DNA from: Candidatus Obscuribacterales bacterium
GTDB lineage: Bacteria; Cyanobacteriota; Vampirovibrionia; Obscuribacterales; Obscuribacteraceae
Assembly: GCA_020054205.1 (NCBI GenBank)
Contig: JAGVLS010000012.1
Coordinates: 42,511 to 106,510, forward strand
Length of the DNA stretch: 64,000 nucleotides
Direction of reading: 5' to 3'
A program made the position numbers and the translations under genes. The notes under the pieces were generated by a model. That model was not told where the DNA came from. It saw only the letters and a list, made by a program, of their open reading frames with translations, and made no database searches. This document shows positions 9,588-19,247 of the stretch, one piece after another. Every line of letters starts with the position of its first letter. Position 1 is the first letter of the stretch.

Positions 9588-12500
9588 TTGAATTTGAGGC
9601 GTCTCTTGGCAATGCATGTTTCGAGAATGATAAATAAAGAGGCAAAAAAAACAATTAAACAGCAGTCTAAATTGATTTTGCCATGGCTAATTACTCTGGC
9701 TTTTATTGGCACACCAGCAAGTTTTGCTGCTTATGATACACGTGAAGTATTGATTCAGCTCAATAATGAAGCCATTAAGTCTTTGAATGCAGGACGCTTT
9801 AAAGAAGCAATTGAAAAATTAGAAAAAGCGCTGCAATTAGATCCAAGTTATACATTAGCAAGGGACAATTTAGCTGTTGCCTATAACAATTATGGTTTGC
9901 AATTACAAAATAACCCTAAAGAAGCAATTAAAATATTCCACAAATCATTAGTTTTGAGCCCTAATAATGCTACTGCTCAAAGCAATTTAGATGCAATCAT
10001 TGATTTATTGGGAAAAAACCCTAAATCATTTGCAGATAGAGTTGAACTTGGTAAACAAGCTAGATTAGCTAATGATTTTGATGGAGCAATTGTTGAATAC
10101 ACTTATGCCTTGAAATTAAAAGATGATCCAACATTGCATGTTAGTTTAGGTGATGTTTATCGCGTGCGGGATAAAGTTGATAGTGCTATAGCAGAATATA
10201 CGGCAGCTCTTAAAGGTGGACTACCGGCTGATCAAACATCAAGAGTATATGTGAGTCTTGGACAGGCATATCAAGCTAAGCGAGATTTAGTTAGTGCTAT
10301 TGCTGCCTATGAAAATGCTTGGAAAGCAAAGCCTGATGATAGAGATGTTTTGGATGCTTTAAAAGCTGGTTGGGAAGAAGCTTTGCGCTTAAACCCTACC
10401 GCTGCCAGCAATCATATTGGTTTAGGCAGAGCCTATCAATATGCTGGTGATTTTGGTCAAGCAGAAGCTGAATTTAAACAAGCTTTGGTTTTTGATCATA
10501 ATAATCAAATTGCCAAAGACTTTTTAGGTGCATTATCGGATGCAAAAAAGAAATACAGCGTAGAAAAACATATTAATGCTGGATATGATTTGCAAAAGGG
10601 TAGTTTATATGACGCGGCAATTAGTGAATACAAGGCAGCAATTGATTTAGACCCAAAAAATGCAACTGCTTGGGCAAATATGGGTACTGCTTATCAGCAA
10701 AACAAAGATTTTGATAAAGCTATTGAAGCTTACAACAGAGCATTGTTTATAGAACCAAGTAATGCTATTGCTAAAGATGGCATACAAAAGGCAACTGCCG
10801 ATCGTGAAACAAAAAAAGTAGCAGACAGTACGGCTGCTGGGGTAGAGCTATTTAAACAAGGTAAATACGAAGAAGCTCTAGCTAAATATCAGCAAGTATT
10901 GAAAGTGCATGCCGATGATCCAGCATTGCATTTTAGTATAGCTGCAACTTTGCAAGCAATGAAAAGAATTGATGAAGCCATAGCTGAATATAAACAAGCA
11001 ATTCGACTTGATCCTAAAAATACTGAATATCAAAATTATTTGGATGCTGCAGTTAATTTAAAAGCAGATCCAATTATTGCTGAAGCTTTGAAAAAGCATG
11101 AGCAAAAAGATTATGCAGCAGCTATTAGTCTTTATACGCAAGCTATTGATTTGCGTCCTAAAAATGCTAGTTTATTATATAATCTGGCTAGTGCTTATTA
11201 TGCTCGAGAACAATATCTAGAAGCCAAACGTGCTTACGAAAAGGCTTTAGAAGTAGATCCTAAAGGACAAGTAGATAATTGGTGGTTTTTAGCAGCCATA
11301 GAAGAGCATTACAAACGTGGACAAGAGGCAATTGCCGATTATCGCAAATATATAGTAGCGCAACCCAATGGAAAATATGCTCCCGGTGCTAAAGAAAGAC
11401 TAGCTGCTTTAGCAAAAAATATAAACGATACAATACGTATTAAGTCAGAAGCAGAATTGAATCAACTTAAAGAAGCTTCTGATGCTTATGAAACTGCTAA
11501 TAAATTGCAACAAGAAAAGAAATACGATGAAGCTATTGTTCTTTATCAAAAAGCAAATAAAATTCAACCGAAAGAATCTGCTTATGCTTATGGGCTAGGT
11601 TATGCCTTTCAACAAAAAGGTGAAATAGACCAGGCTATTAGGTGGTATCAAGAAGCAATTAACCTTGAGCCAAGCAATAAAGATTATCCAAAAGTTTTGC
11701 AAACAGCTTATGAAGCTAAAGCAGTGCCAATTGTTGAACAAGCAGTTAAGAAGCAAACAGAAGGTGATTTGACTGCTGCCATTGCTTTATATAAGCAAGC
11801 TTTGGAAATTGTTAAAGATAATGCTCGTTTGTGGACTAATTTAGGTTCTGCTTATCAATTATCTGATGATTTTATGCAAGCACGTGCTGCATATCAAAAA
11901 GCACTTGAACTAGATGCTAGAAATGAATCAACAAACTGGTATGTATTAGCAGCTATAGACGAACATTACAAACAAGGTGCTAAAGCATTAGCAGAATACC
12001 AAAAATATATAGCAACATCTCCTGGTCATCAATTTGTTAGTCAAGCAAGTGCTCGTATTAAAGCACTGACAGCAAATATAAATGATACGCAAGTATTGCC
12101 AACTCAATCACAAATTAAAACAGCTACATCATCACGGAATGCCTTTGATGAAGGTGTGAAATTTCAACAAGCAAATAAATTTGATGAGGCTATTATTGAA
12201 TACAAAAAAGCAATGGAACTTATGCCTTCTGAGTCAAGCTATGCTTTTGCTTTAGCTAGTGCTTATCAGGGTAAATCTGATTTTGATAATGCTATTTTGT
12301 ATTACAAAAAAGCTCTCGATATGGATCCAAAAAATCCAGATTATATTAAATATTACAATGCTGCTACAGATTTGAAAGCAGCACCAATATTAGAGGCTGC
12401 AATTAAAAAACATACTGAAGAAGATTATCAAAGTGCAATTGCCCTTTATAATCAAGCTTTAGCGATAGTGCCCAAAAATGCTCGCGCTCATACGAATGCT

Positions 12501-14054
12501 GCTGCTGCTTATCAGGCAGCAGGGGATTTCGCTGCTGCAAAATCTGAATATCAAAAGGCATATGATTTGGATTCAAAAGGAGAAGCAGAAGTTTTATATT
12601 TCTTAGCTGCTTTGGATGAACATTTCAATCAAGGTGCGCAAGCTTTAACAAAATATCGTAATTACATTACTAGCTCAAAAGGGCAATTTGTTCAATATGC
12701 TCAAGAGAGAGTAAATGCTTTAGCTCGTGATGTGCATAATACGCAAAAATTGCAAACACAAGCAGAAATGAAAAATGTTCAGCAAGTGCAAGCTAAATTT
12801 GATCAAGCAATTAAATTGCAACAAGATGGTAAATACGATGATGCAATTAAGCTTTATATTGAAATTCTAGCTACTTCACCTAATGAAGCAGCATATCATT
12901 ACGCATTAGGAACAGCCTATCAAGGCAAAGGTGACATGGATTTAGCAATTGAATCATATAAAAAGGCAAGTTCGCTGGATTCTCTCAATAAAGAATATAC
13001 GAAAGTTTTAAGCGCTGCTTATGAATTAAAGGCAGCACCTATGATTGAAGAAGCTATTAAAAAACATACTGCTGGTGATTTGAATGGCGCTGTTGAATTG
13101 TATAAAGCAGCTTTGGTGCATGTACCGAAAAATGCTCGCCTTCACACTAATTTAGCAACTGCCCTGCAGGCTCTTGATAAATTTGCCGAAGCGCGTGATG
13201 AATATCAAAAAGCAGTTGGATTAGATGCCAAAGCAGAAGTAGATGATTGGTATTTTATTGGTGCAATCGATGAGCATTTTAATAAAGGAAGTCAAGCCTG
13301 GCAAGATTATTCTCGTTATGTGCAATTAGCACCAAAAGGAAGTTATTTTTCTCTTGCTCAAGCACGTATGAAAGATTTGCAAATAAATCCAAATAATACA
13401 CAAAAATTGAAAACACAAGCTGATGTTCAACGCAGCACTGAGTCAAATCAAGCTTATGAAAGCGCTGTCAAATTACAACAAGAAGGCAAGTTAGATGAAG
13501 CTATTGCTGAATACAAAAAGGCATTGGCGATTAATAATGATGCATCTATTTGGTACAGTTTAGGTACAGCCTATCAAGCAAAAAATGATATTGATCAAGC
13601 TTTAGAAAGTTATTTAAAAGCATCAGCATTAAATCCAAAAGAAAATGCATATAAGCAATTAATTAAACAAATGCGTCAAACAAAAGCGGCACCGCTTTTA
13701 GAAGCTGCTTATCAAAAACAAACTACAAAAGATGGAAGTGGTAATTATGATTTAAATGGTGCAATTACTAGTTATGAAGAAGCTCTTAAAATTGATGATG
13801 ATGCTGGTACACGTTTAAATTTAGGGACAGCTTATCAAGGCAATAAAAATGTTGCTAAAGCTGTAGAACAATATAAAAGAGCACTAGTTATAGATAATAA
13901 ACAATATGATGCTTATTATTATCTTGGCACTGCTTATGAAGCTATGGGACAACCTAAATTAGCAATAGCTGAATATAATAAGTATTTGCAATATCAACCA
14001 ACTGGGGCAAATGCACCGGAGGTTCGTTCACGTCTTAAAGTCATAGCAAGGTAA
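9588..14054 (+). CDS. Giant secreted TPR-repeat protein with internal ~218-residue super-repeats
   Basis: A 1488-residue protein made almost entirely of TPR helices (recurring pattern of A...LG.AY......A...Y..AL..DP). TPR proteins act as scaffolds rather than enzymes. A signal sequence ends near FIGTPASFA, so it is probably periplasmic or surface-exposed. TTG at 9588, ATG at 9612 and ATG at 9627 are all possible starts, with the signal peptide intact in each. From about residue 490 the protein repeats a unit of about 218 residues four times plus a partial fifth. Each unit begins with a K-A-x-P motif (near bases 11060, 11718, 12375, 13029 and 13684) and contains W-Y/F...A-I-x-E-H and N-x-T-Q segments. 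The GT87-like gene follows after 7 bases. Confidence 0.8.
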   Translation: MNLRRLLAMHVSRMINKEAKKTIKQQSKLILPWLITLAFIGTPASFAAYDTREVLIQLNNEAIKSLNAGRFKEAIEKLEKALQLDPSYTLARDNLAVAYNNYGLQLQNNPKEAIKIFHKSLVLSPNNATAQSNLDAIIDLLGKNPKSFADRVELGKQARLANDFDGAIVEYTYALKLKDDPTLHVSLGDVYRVRDKVDSAIAEYTAALKGGLPADQTSRVYVSLGQAYQAKRDLVSAIAAYENAWKAKPDDRDVLDALKAGWEEALRLNPTAASNHIGLGRAYQYAGDFGQAEAEFKQALVFDHNNQIAKDFLGALSDAKKKYSVEKHINAGYDLQKGSLYDAAISEYKAAIDLDPKNATAWANMGTAYQQNKDFDKAIEAYNRALFIEPSNAIAKDGIQKATADRETKKVADSTAAGVELFKQGKYEEALAKYQQVLKVHADDPALHFSIAATLQAMKRIDEAIAEYKQAIRLDPKNTEYQNYLDAAVNLKADPIIAEALKKHEQKDYAAAISLYTQAIDLRPKNASLLYNLASAYYAREQYLEAKRAYEKALEVDPKGQVDNWWFLAAIEEHYKRGQEAIADYRKYIVAQPNGKYAPGAKERLAALAKNINDTIRIKSEAELNQLKEASDAYETANKLQQEKKYDEAIVLYQKANKIQPKESAYAYGLGYAFQQKGEIDQAIRWYQEAINLEPSNKDYPKVLQTAYEAKAVPIVEQAVKKQTEGDLTAAIALYKQALEIVKDNARLWTNLGSAYQLSDDFMQARAAYQKALELDARNESTNWYVLAAIDEHYKQGAKALAEYQKYIATSPGHQFVSQASARIKALTANINDTQVLPTQSQIKTATSSRNAFDEGVKFQQANKFDEAIIEYKKAMELMPSESSYAFALASAYQGKSDFDNAILYYKKALDMDPKNPDYIKYYNAATDLKAAPILEAAIKKHTEEDYQSAIALYNQALAIVPKNARAHTNAAAAYQAAGDFAAAKSEYQKAYDLDSKGEAEVLYFLAALDEHFNQGAQALTKYRNYITSSKGQFVQYAQERVNALARDVHNTQKLQTQAEMKNVQQVQAKFDQAIKLQQDGKYDDAIKLYIEILATSPNEAAYHYALGTAYQGKGDMDLAIESYKKASSLDSLNKEYTKVLSAAYELKAAPMIEEAIKKHTAGDLNGAVELYKAALVHVPKNARLHTNLATALQALDKFAEARDEYQKAVGLDAKAEVDDWYFIGAIDEHFNKGSQAWQDYSRYVQLAPKGSYFSLAQARMKDLQINPNNTQKLKTQADVQRSTESNQAYESAVKLQQEGKLDEAIAEYKKALAINNDASIWYSLGTAYQAKNDIDQALESYLKASALNPKENAYKQLIKQMRQTKAAPLLEAAYQKQTTKDGSGNYDLNGAITSYEEALKIDDDAGTRLNLGTAYQGNKNVAKAVEQYKRALVIDNKQYDAYYYLGTAYEAMGQPKLAIAEYNKYLQYQPTGANAPEVRSRLKVIAR

Positions 14055-14061
14055 GCTCTAT

Positions 14062-15255
14062 TTGGCTCTTGATAAAAACTGGCAGCAATTAATTTTAAAC
14101 AGGATATTGATTGTTGTCTGTTTAGTGGCACCTGCTCTATCTCTTCTCTTATGTAATTGTCTAGAAAATACAAGTGATTTTCCTAATTATTATGTAGCAG
14201 GTAAATTAATTGCTGGTGGTAAATTTGCAGCTGCTTATGATTTGACACAAACTGAAATTTTTCAACATCAGATTTGCCCTGAAATGGGTAAGCGCTTTGT
14301 ACCTTTTTTTATTGCTTTCCCTTTAGCTTGGATTTTTGCTGTCTTAGCAATATGGCCGTTTAAAACAGCTTTTCTTATATGGAATATTTTACTTTGTTTA
14401 TGTCTTGTGGCAGCATTTTTTATCTTCAGTAATATTTGGCATTTGAGCGAAAGGAAAAAATTATGGGTTGCTCTTGTATTTGGTTCTTCTGGTCCTGTGC
14501 TTGAATCTATTAGAATTGGGCAAATGAGCCCAATTCTACTTTTAGCTTTAGCCTTATTTTCTTATGGATGGGTAAAAAAACAAACACTAATAATGTCTTT
14601 AGGGCAGTCTTTGTTTCTTTTTAAGCCACATTTATTATTACCAATAATATTTTTTGAATTAGGAGCGCGTTATTTTCGAGTAATTGGTATTACGTGTCTG
14701 GTAGGGGCAATAGGCACTTTTGTAGCTATATTATTAGGGGGCAAAGAAATCATTGAAGCTTATTTTCAATTGATGACTTCTCGCGACGTTCTAACACTGT
14801 ATGAAGATGCAGGGCCAACTTTATCTGAACAAGTAATAAAACTATTCCCTAATATATCTATTAGTGTAATTGCTTATGTCATGTATGTTCTGATGCTAAT
14901 AATGGTGTTTTTTATGCCATTGATATTTAAAAACAAGAATCTTCTTATGCCAATATTCTTTTCTGTTTGTTTTCCGTTAATAATTTGTTTTTCACCGCAT
15001 TTTCATAATTATGGTTTGATTTTGCTTTTTCCTGCAATATTGGCACCTTTTGTTTATACGACATATTCTCGCGCCTGGCAATTGCAAGCAGTTTCTTTTA
15101 CTTTAATAGTTATGTTGTACTTGCCTGTATATGGCTTTTTACATTACTATCATGTATTAAGAGGCGGTATTAATTTATTTGGTTTTGCTATTTTTATTTT
15201 TGCTATCACTGCTTTTTTGTCTTTAAAAAGCAATGATAAAATTGAAGAGCTATAA
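14062..15255 (+). CDS. GT87-like (DUF2029) membrane glycosyltransferase
   Basis: Multi-pass membrane protein with a TTG start and about ten hydrophobic segments. The FPNYYVAGKLIAGGKFAAAYDL loop after the first transmembrane helix is typical of the GT87/DUF2029 family, whose known members transfer sugars from polyprenyl phosphate on the outer face of the membrane. The first-loop acidic position is Asp in SDFPNYY. It sits 7 bases behind the giant TPR gene and is probably cotranscribed with it. It may glycosylate an envelope component, possibly that secreted TPR protein (inference). The 3' end is 4 bases from rsgA on the other strand. Confidence 0.7.
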   Translation: MALDKNWQQLILNRILIVVCLVAPALSLLLCNCLENTSDFPNYYVAGKLIAGGKFAAAYDLTQTEIFQHQICPEMGKRFVPFFIAFPLAWIFAVLAIWPFKTAFLIWNILLCLCLVAAFFIFSNIWHLSERKKLWVALVFGSSGPVLESIRIGQMSPILLLALALFSYGWVKKQTLIMSLGQSLFLFKPHLLLPIIFFELGARYFRVIGITCLVGAIGTFVAILLGGKEIIEAYFQLMTSRDVLTLYEDAGPTLSEQVIKLFPNISISVIAYVMYVLMLIMVFFMPLIFKNKNLLMPIFFSVCFPLIICFSPHFHNYGLILLFPAILAPFVYTTYSRAWQLQAVSFTLIVMLYLPVYGFLHYYHVLRGGINLFGFAIFIFAITAFLSLKSNDKIEEL

Positions 15256-15259
15256 TATT

Positions 15260-16360
15260 TTATTCTGCGTCTTCATCTTGTGACTTTATATTTTTAAGTT
15301 GAGATAACTTTTGTTTTTCTGTGCGTCTAGAAGCAGTACGATAACGTTCATTAAGCTTTGGAATTGCTTTTGCTTTTGTTTCTTTGCCACCGACATATTT
15401 AACTGTGCTGCTTTCAATTTTTTTAGATATATCTTTTTGTTCCCTCCAATTGGCTATCGACTCTGACACTATTGTGCTATAGCTTTGATAACGCAGAGGA
15501 GATATTTTCTCCAAATTAGCTAATACATGGCAGTCAGTCTCTACTAAATGAAGACAATCACTAAATTTACAATTTTCGATAAATTGAGCAATTTCAGGAA
15601 ATTGATGTGCTACATCTTGTGGCTTAGGATATATCAGTTCTCCTAAGCTAGATCCAGGAGTGTCTGCTATTAAGCTTGAAGTTTTTGTGTTTTCATTATT
15701 TGGAACTTGGAATAATTCACTTGTTGTTGTTGTATGTCTGCCAATAAACAAATCTTCGTCCATATCAATTTTTAAATTCAATGAAGGAATTAAAGAATTG
15801 ATTATGCTTGATTTGCCAACTCCAGAAGGACCAGTCATTACTGTTGTTTTGTCCACTAAACATTCTTTTAATTGGTCTATGCCAATCTGTTTTTTAGCTG
15901 ATACTAGACAAAACTGGTAGCCAAGCTGAATATAAGTGTTTTGTAAGATAGCTAATTCGTCTTTATCGCCTAAATCACATTTATTTAAACAAATGCAATA
16001 TTGAGCATCAGGCAGCATAAGACTCAAATGAACTAAATAACGATCTAATAGTAGCGGATTCCATTCTGGCTGACGTATTGCTTGAACTACAATTACTTGA
16101 TCAACATTGGCTATGGCAGGGTGTTCAAGGAAGTTTTTACGTTCTATTCTTGCTGTAATAACAGCAGAATTAAGGTTTACTCTCTTATTTTCTTTTTGGC
16201 TAATGTCTTCTGGGTCAATTTCAACTAAATCGCCCGTATATATGTTTATGCCTTCTTTTTTCAGGCGCCCACGTAAAGAACAAAGAAAATAATCCTTTAG
16301 TTCATCGGCATAAACTAAATACCCACCAGCGTGTCGTCTTAATACTTTAGCAATCACCAT
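15260..16360 (-). CDS. rsgA: Ribosome small-subunit biogenesis GTPase RsgA
   Basis: Circularly permuted GTPase that assists late 30S maturation. An N-terminal OB-fold covers residues 1-65. The G motifs come in permuted order: NKCD at 126-129, then the P-loop GPSGVGKS at 177-184, switch GRHTTT at 207-212 and DTPG at 233-236. The zinc knuckle CX4CXHX5C is complete: C264, C269, H271, C277. A basic C-terminal tail of about 50 residues is longer than usual. The start ATG is unambiguous and upstream spacing suggests its own promoter. Confidence 0.95.
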   Translation of the reverse strand: MVIAKVLRRHAGGYLVYADELKDYFLCSLRGRLKKEGINIYTGDLVEIDPEDISQKENKRVNLNSAVITARIERKNFLEHPAIANVDQVIVVQAIRQPEWNPLLLDRYLVHLSLMLPDAQYCICLNKCDLGDKDELAILQNTYIQLGYQFCLVSAKKQIGIDQLKECLVDKTTVMTGPSGVGKSSIINSLIPSLNLKIDMDEDLFIGRHTTTTSELFQVPNNENTKTSSLIADTPGSSLGELIYPKPQDVAHQFPEIAQFIENCKFSDCLHLVETDCHVLANLEKISPLRYQSYSTIVSESIANWREQKDISKKIESSTVKYVGGKETKAKAIPKLNERYRTASRRTEKQKLSQLKNIKSQDEDAE

Positions 16361-16556
16361 AAGACTTTATAAAGACAATACATTATCTATAACTAAGGAT
16401 AGTACCATATTTAGTGTAAATAAACAGGTCACAATCCAAGCATACAACATAGTTATATATGACAATAGATTCTGAAGCAAATATGTACGTATGATTCAAT
16501 TGGTAGAGCTAGCAGGTAAGCGCTTAAGCCTGTAAAATCAATATTTCGGGGACACA

Positions 16557-18401
16557 ATGACGCAATCTCTTATGGATAAACCAGTAAACAAAGCCGACAC
16601 TCAAAATAATGGCGAAAATGCTCTAAAGCATATTCGTAATATTGCCATTATTGCTCACGTAGACCACGGCAAGACCACTCTTGTTGATGGTTTTTTTAAA
16701 CAAGCTGGTGTTTTCCGTGACAATCAAGAAGTAGTTGATTGTGTTATGGACTCAAATGAATTAGAACGTGAGCGTGGCATCACAATATTAGCTAAAAACA
16801 CAGCTATTAAATACAATGATCATTTGATAAATATTGTCGATACACCTGGGCACGCTGATTTTGGTGGTGAAGTAGAACGTATTTTAGGAATGGTAGATGG
16901 GGCACTTTTAGTTGTTGATGCTGCTGAAGGTCCAATGCCACAAACACGATTTGTTTTAAGAAAGGCATTAGCTAAGGGCTTAAGACCAATTGTTGTTATC
17001 AATAAAATAGATCGTCCAAATATTGATCCACATATTGCAGTCGATAAAGTTTTTGATTTGTTTGTTGAACTAGGTGCTGACGATAGTCAATTGGATTTCC
17101 CATATGTGTTTGCCTCTGGCGTAAATAGAATTGCTAAGCTCAAATTAGAAGATGAAGGCAAAGATTTGCTTCCACTTATGGATTTGATATTATCCCATTG
17201 TCCAGCTCCCAAAGGTGATCCGGAAAAGCCTTTAGCTATGCAAGTGAGCATATTAGACTATAGTGATTATTTAGGACGTATTGCTATAGGCAGAATTTAC
17301 GATGGCAAAATTAAAGATGGTCAGCAAGTAATTTTACTTAAAGAAGGCAATACACAAGTCAAAGGTAAAATAACTAAATTACTTAAATTCGAAGGTTTAA
17401 AACGCATTGAGACTAATTTAGTGCAAGCTGGTGAAATTGTTGCCATATCAGGTTTTTCCCATGCCAATGTCGGAGACACTATTGTTGATATTGATGTGAC
17501 TGAAGCATTGCCACGCATTCATGTGGATGAACCAACTATGAAAATGGCTTTTCTTGTTAACGATAGTCCATTTGCTGGACAAGAAGGTAAATTTGTTACA
17601 TCAAGGCATTTGCGCGATAGGCTCAAAAGAGAGCTAGAAACAAATGTTAGTTTACGTGTAGAAGAAACTGATAATACAGATACATTTATTGTTAGTGGTC
17701 GTGGTGAATTGCATTTAGGCATATTAATTGAAACTATGCGGCGAGAAGGTTTTGAATTCCAAGTTTCAAGACCAGAAGTTATATTGAAAGAAATTGATGG
17801 TGCTAGGTGTGAGCCTTTTGAAAAATTAGTTATTGATGTGCCAGAAGATTATATGGGTGCAGTAATTCAAGAATTAGGCACTAGACGTGCGGAATTGCAA
17901 AATATGGTTGTTGATCGTGGACAATCTTTTTTGGAATTTGTTATCCCAACTAGAGGTATATTTGGATTTCGTAGTGAATTTATGCGTGTCACTAAAGGTA
18001 ATGGTGTGATGAATCATGCTTTTATGGAATATCGTCCATATAGTGGTGATATTGTTAGTCAGCGATCAGGTGCGTTAGTGGCGTGGGAAGAAGGAGTGTC
18101 CACTGCTTATGCTTTAGCGCAAGCAGAAGATAGAGGTGTTTATTTTATCGTCCCTGGTACACGAGTATATGGTGGCATGATTATTGGTGAAAATAGCCGC
18201 TTGCAAGATTTAGATATAAATGTTTGTAAGGCTAAAAAATTGACCAATATGAGAAGTTCAAATGCCGATGTAATGGTGACGCTTGCTGCTCCTCGAGAAA
18301 TGAGTCTGGAGAAATGTTTGGAATACATTTCATCAGAAGAATTGGTGGAAGTAACACCAAAATCTATCCGTATGCGAAAACGTGAATTACCTAGACGTTA
18401 A
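16557..18401 (+). CDS. typA: Translational GTPase TypA/BipA
   Basis: Ribosome-associated GTPase involved in stress and low-temperature ribosome assembly. G1 is AHVDHGKT, switch [15 protein letters not shown] and G4 NKIDRP. Elongation-factor domains II, III and V follow, with the TypA-specific C-terminal domain ([14 protein letters not shown]). At 614 residues it is the usual length. The 195-base leader contains a small hairpin at about 16520-16539 (CAGG/CCTG around TAAGCGCTTA), which might affect translation. Its stop shares the TTAA tetranucleotide with the stop of the convergent LRV gene. Confidence 0.96.
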   Translation: MTQSLMDKPVNKADTQNNGENALKHIRNIAIIAHVDHGKTTLVDGFFKQAGVFRDNQEVVDCVMDSNELERERGITILAKNTAIKYNDHLINIVDTPGHADFGGEVERILGMVDGALLVVDAAEGPMPQTRFVLRKALAKGLRPIVVINKIDRPNIDPHIAVDKVFDLFVELGADDSQLDFPYVFASGVNRIAKLKLEDEGKDLLPLMDLILSHCPAPKGDPEKPLAMQVSILDYSDYLGRIAIGRIYDGKIKDGQQVILLKEGNTQVKGKITKLLKFEGLKRIETNLVQAGEIVAISGFSHANVGDTIVDIDVTEALPRIHVDEPTMKMAFLVNDSPFAGQEGKFVTSRHLRDRLKRELETNVSLRVEETDNTDTFIVSGRGELHLGILIETMRREGFEFQVSRPEVILKEIDGARCEPFEKLVIDVPEDYMGAVIQELGTRRAELQNMVVDRGQSFLEFVIPTRGIFGFRSEFMRVTKGNGVMNHAFMEYRPYSGDIVSQRSGALVAWEEGVSTAYALAQAEDRGVYFIVPGTRVYGGMIIGENSRLQDLDINVCKAKKLTNMRSSNADVMVTLAAPREMSLEKCLEYISSEELVEVTPKSIRMRKRELPRR

Positions 18402-19012
18402 TTAGCTATTTGCTTACGCTTGTTTGTTTTAGTGGCGGTACCAAATTTTCCTTTGATAATTTGTGTATCTGGTGCTTTCAATTGCTGTAATGTTTTTGTT
18501 GCGCGCAAACTTACATAAGGGTTTTCATCACTAGATAATTCCTCAAGTAAATAAATTGGTGCATCTGATTTTTCTGCTACTGCATAACGCACATCAGGAT
18601 TAATATCATGGGTTAATTGTAAAAGCAATTCTGGACTTACGTTTATATTGTATGAAATTGCTACCCTTACATCTGAATTTTCATGCTCAGCAAGACGTTT
18701 CAGTGTAATTAAATGAGTACGTGGATTAAGAGCAATATGTTCTAGGACTTTGGCTTGAGAATTTTTGCTCAAATAATCTAAAACACTAGCAGGAGTATTA
18801 GGATTACCAGCAACTAGATACTTAATTCTGGTTGTTTCCGCTTCATCCATTAATTGTCTTAATTGCAGCCAGCTACACTCGGATTCTACTTTAGAGTGGC
18901 TAGAATTTGCTTGCAAGTTTATCAAGATTGAAAAAGCATGCTTTATATAGTCGGGATAACCCCAATTAAAATAATAGGTAAACGAAAGAGCTAATTGCTC
19001 TTCACTTATCAT
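18398..19012 (-). CDS. LRV (leucine-rich repeat variant) protein, paralogue 1
   Basis: The first 65 residues are unassigned and contain FNWGYPDYIKHAF. About five LRV-type repeats follow, with the pattern A..NP.TP...L..L...S...V (NPNTPASVLDYLSKNS, NPRTHLITLKRLAEHENSDVRVA, DINPDVRYAVAEKSDAP). The family ending SDENPYVSLRATKTLQQL and a basic tail come last. LRV repeats form a right-handed helical solenoid that usually binds other proteins. The Cys-rich iron-sulphur N-terminus of the Azotobacter LRV protein is absent. It is divergent from the hybrid kinase gene, and a close paralogue lies on the kinase gene's other side. Confidence 0.75.
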   Translation of the reverse strand: MISEEQLALSFTYYFNWGYPDYIKHAFSILINLQANSSHSKVESECSWLQLRQLMDEAETTRIKYLVAGNPNTPASVLDYLSKNSQAKVLEHIALNPRTHLITLKRLAEHENSDVRVAISYNINVSPELLLQLTHDINPDVRYAVAEKSDAPIYLLEELSSDENPYVSLRATKTLQQLKAPDTQIIKGKFGTATKTNKRKQIAN

Positions 19013-19247
19013 AATTAAGTCCTCGGATTTTGGATGAACTGGATAACGCCTAATTTCCCTATTGGAGGTTTTATACCCACATTAGAGGTAGTCAATACCA
19101 ATTATTAGTTACGTCAGTAACATTTGATAAAATTACTTGACAATTCGTAAAGATTCTCTAGGACTGAAACAGTAAGGCAAGTTTGAATTGTGAGGAAATA
19201 GGGTTTATATAAATGGCGCCCCTACCTAATTATTGTGGAAATTTGCC

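Noticed and set aside
16491..16540. tRNA-like stretch (CAATTGGTAGAGC) before typA
   Set aside because: Resembles a D-arm, but no T-arm or paired acceptor follows, so no cloverleaf can form; kept only as a leader hairpin.
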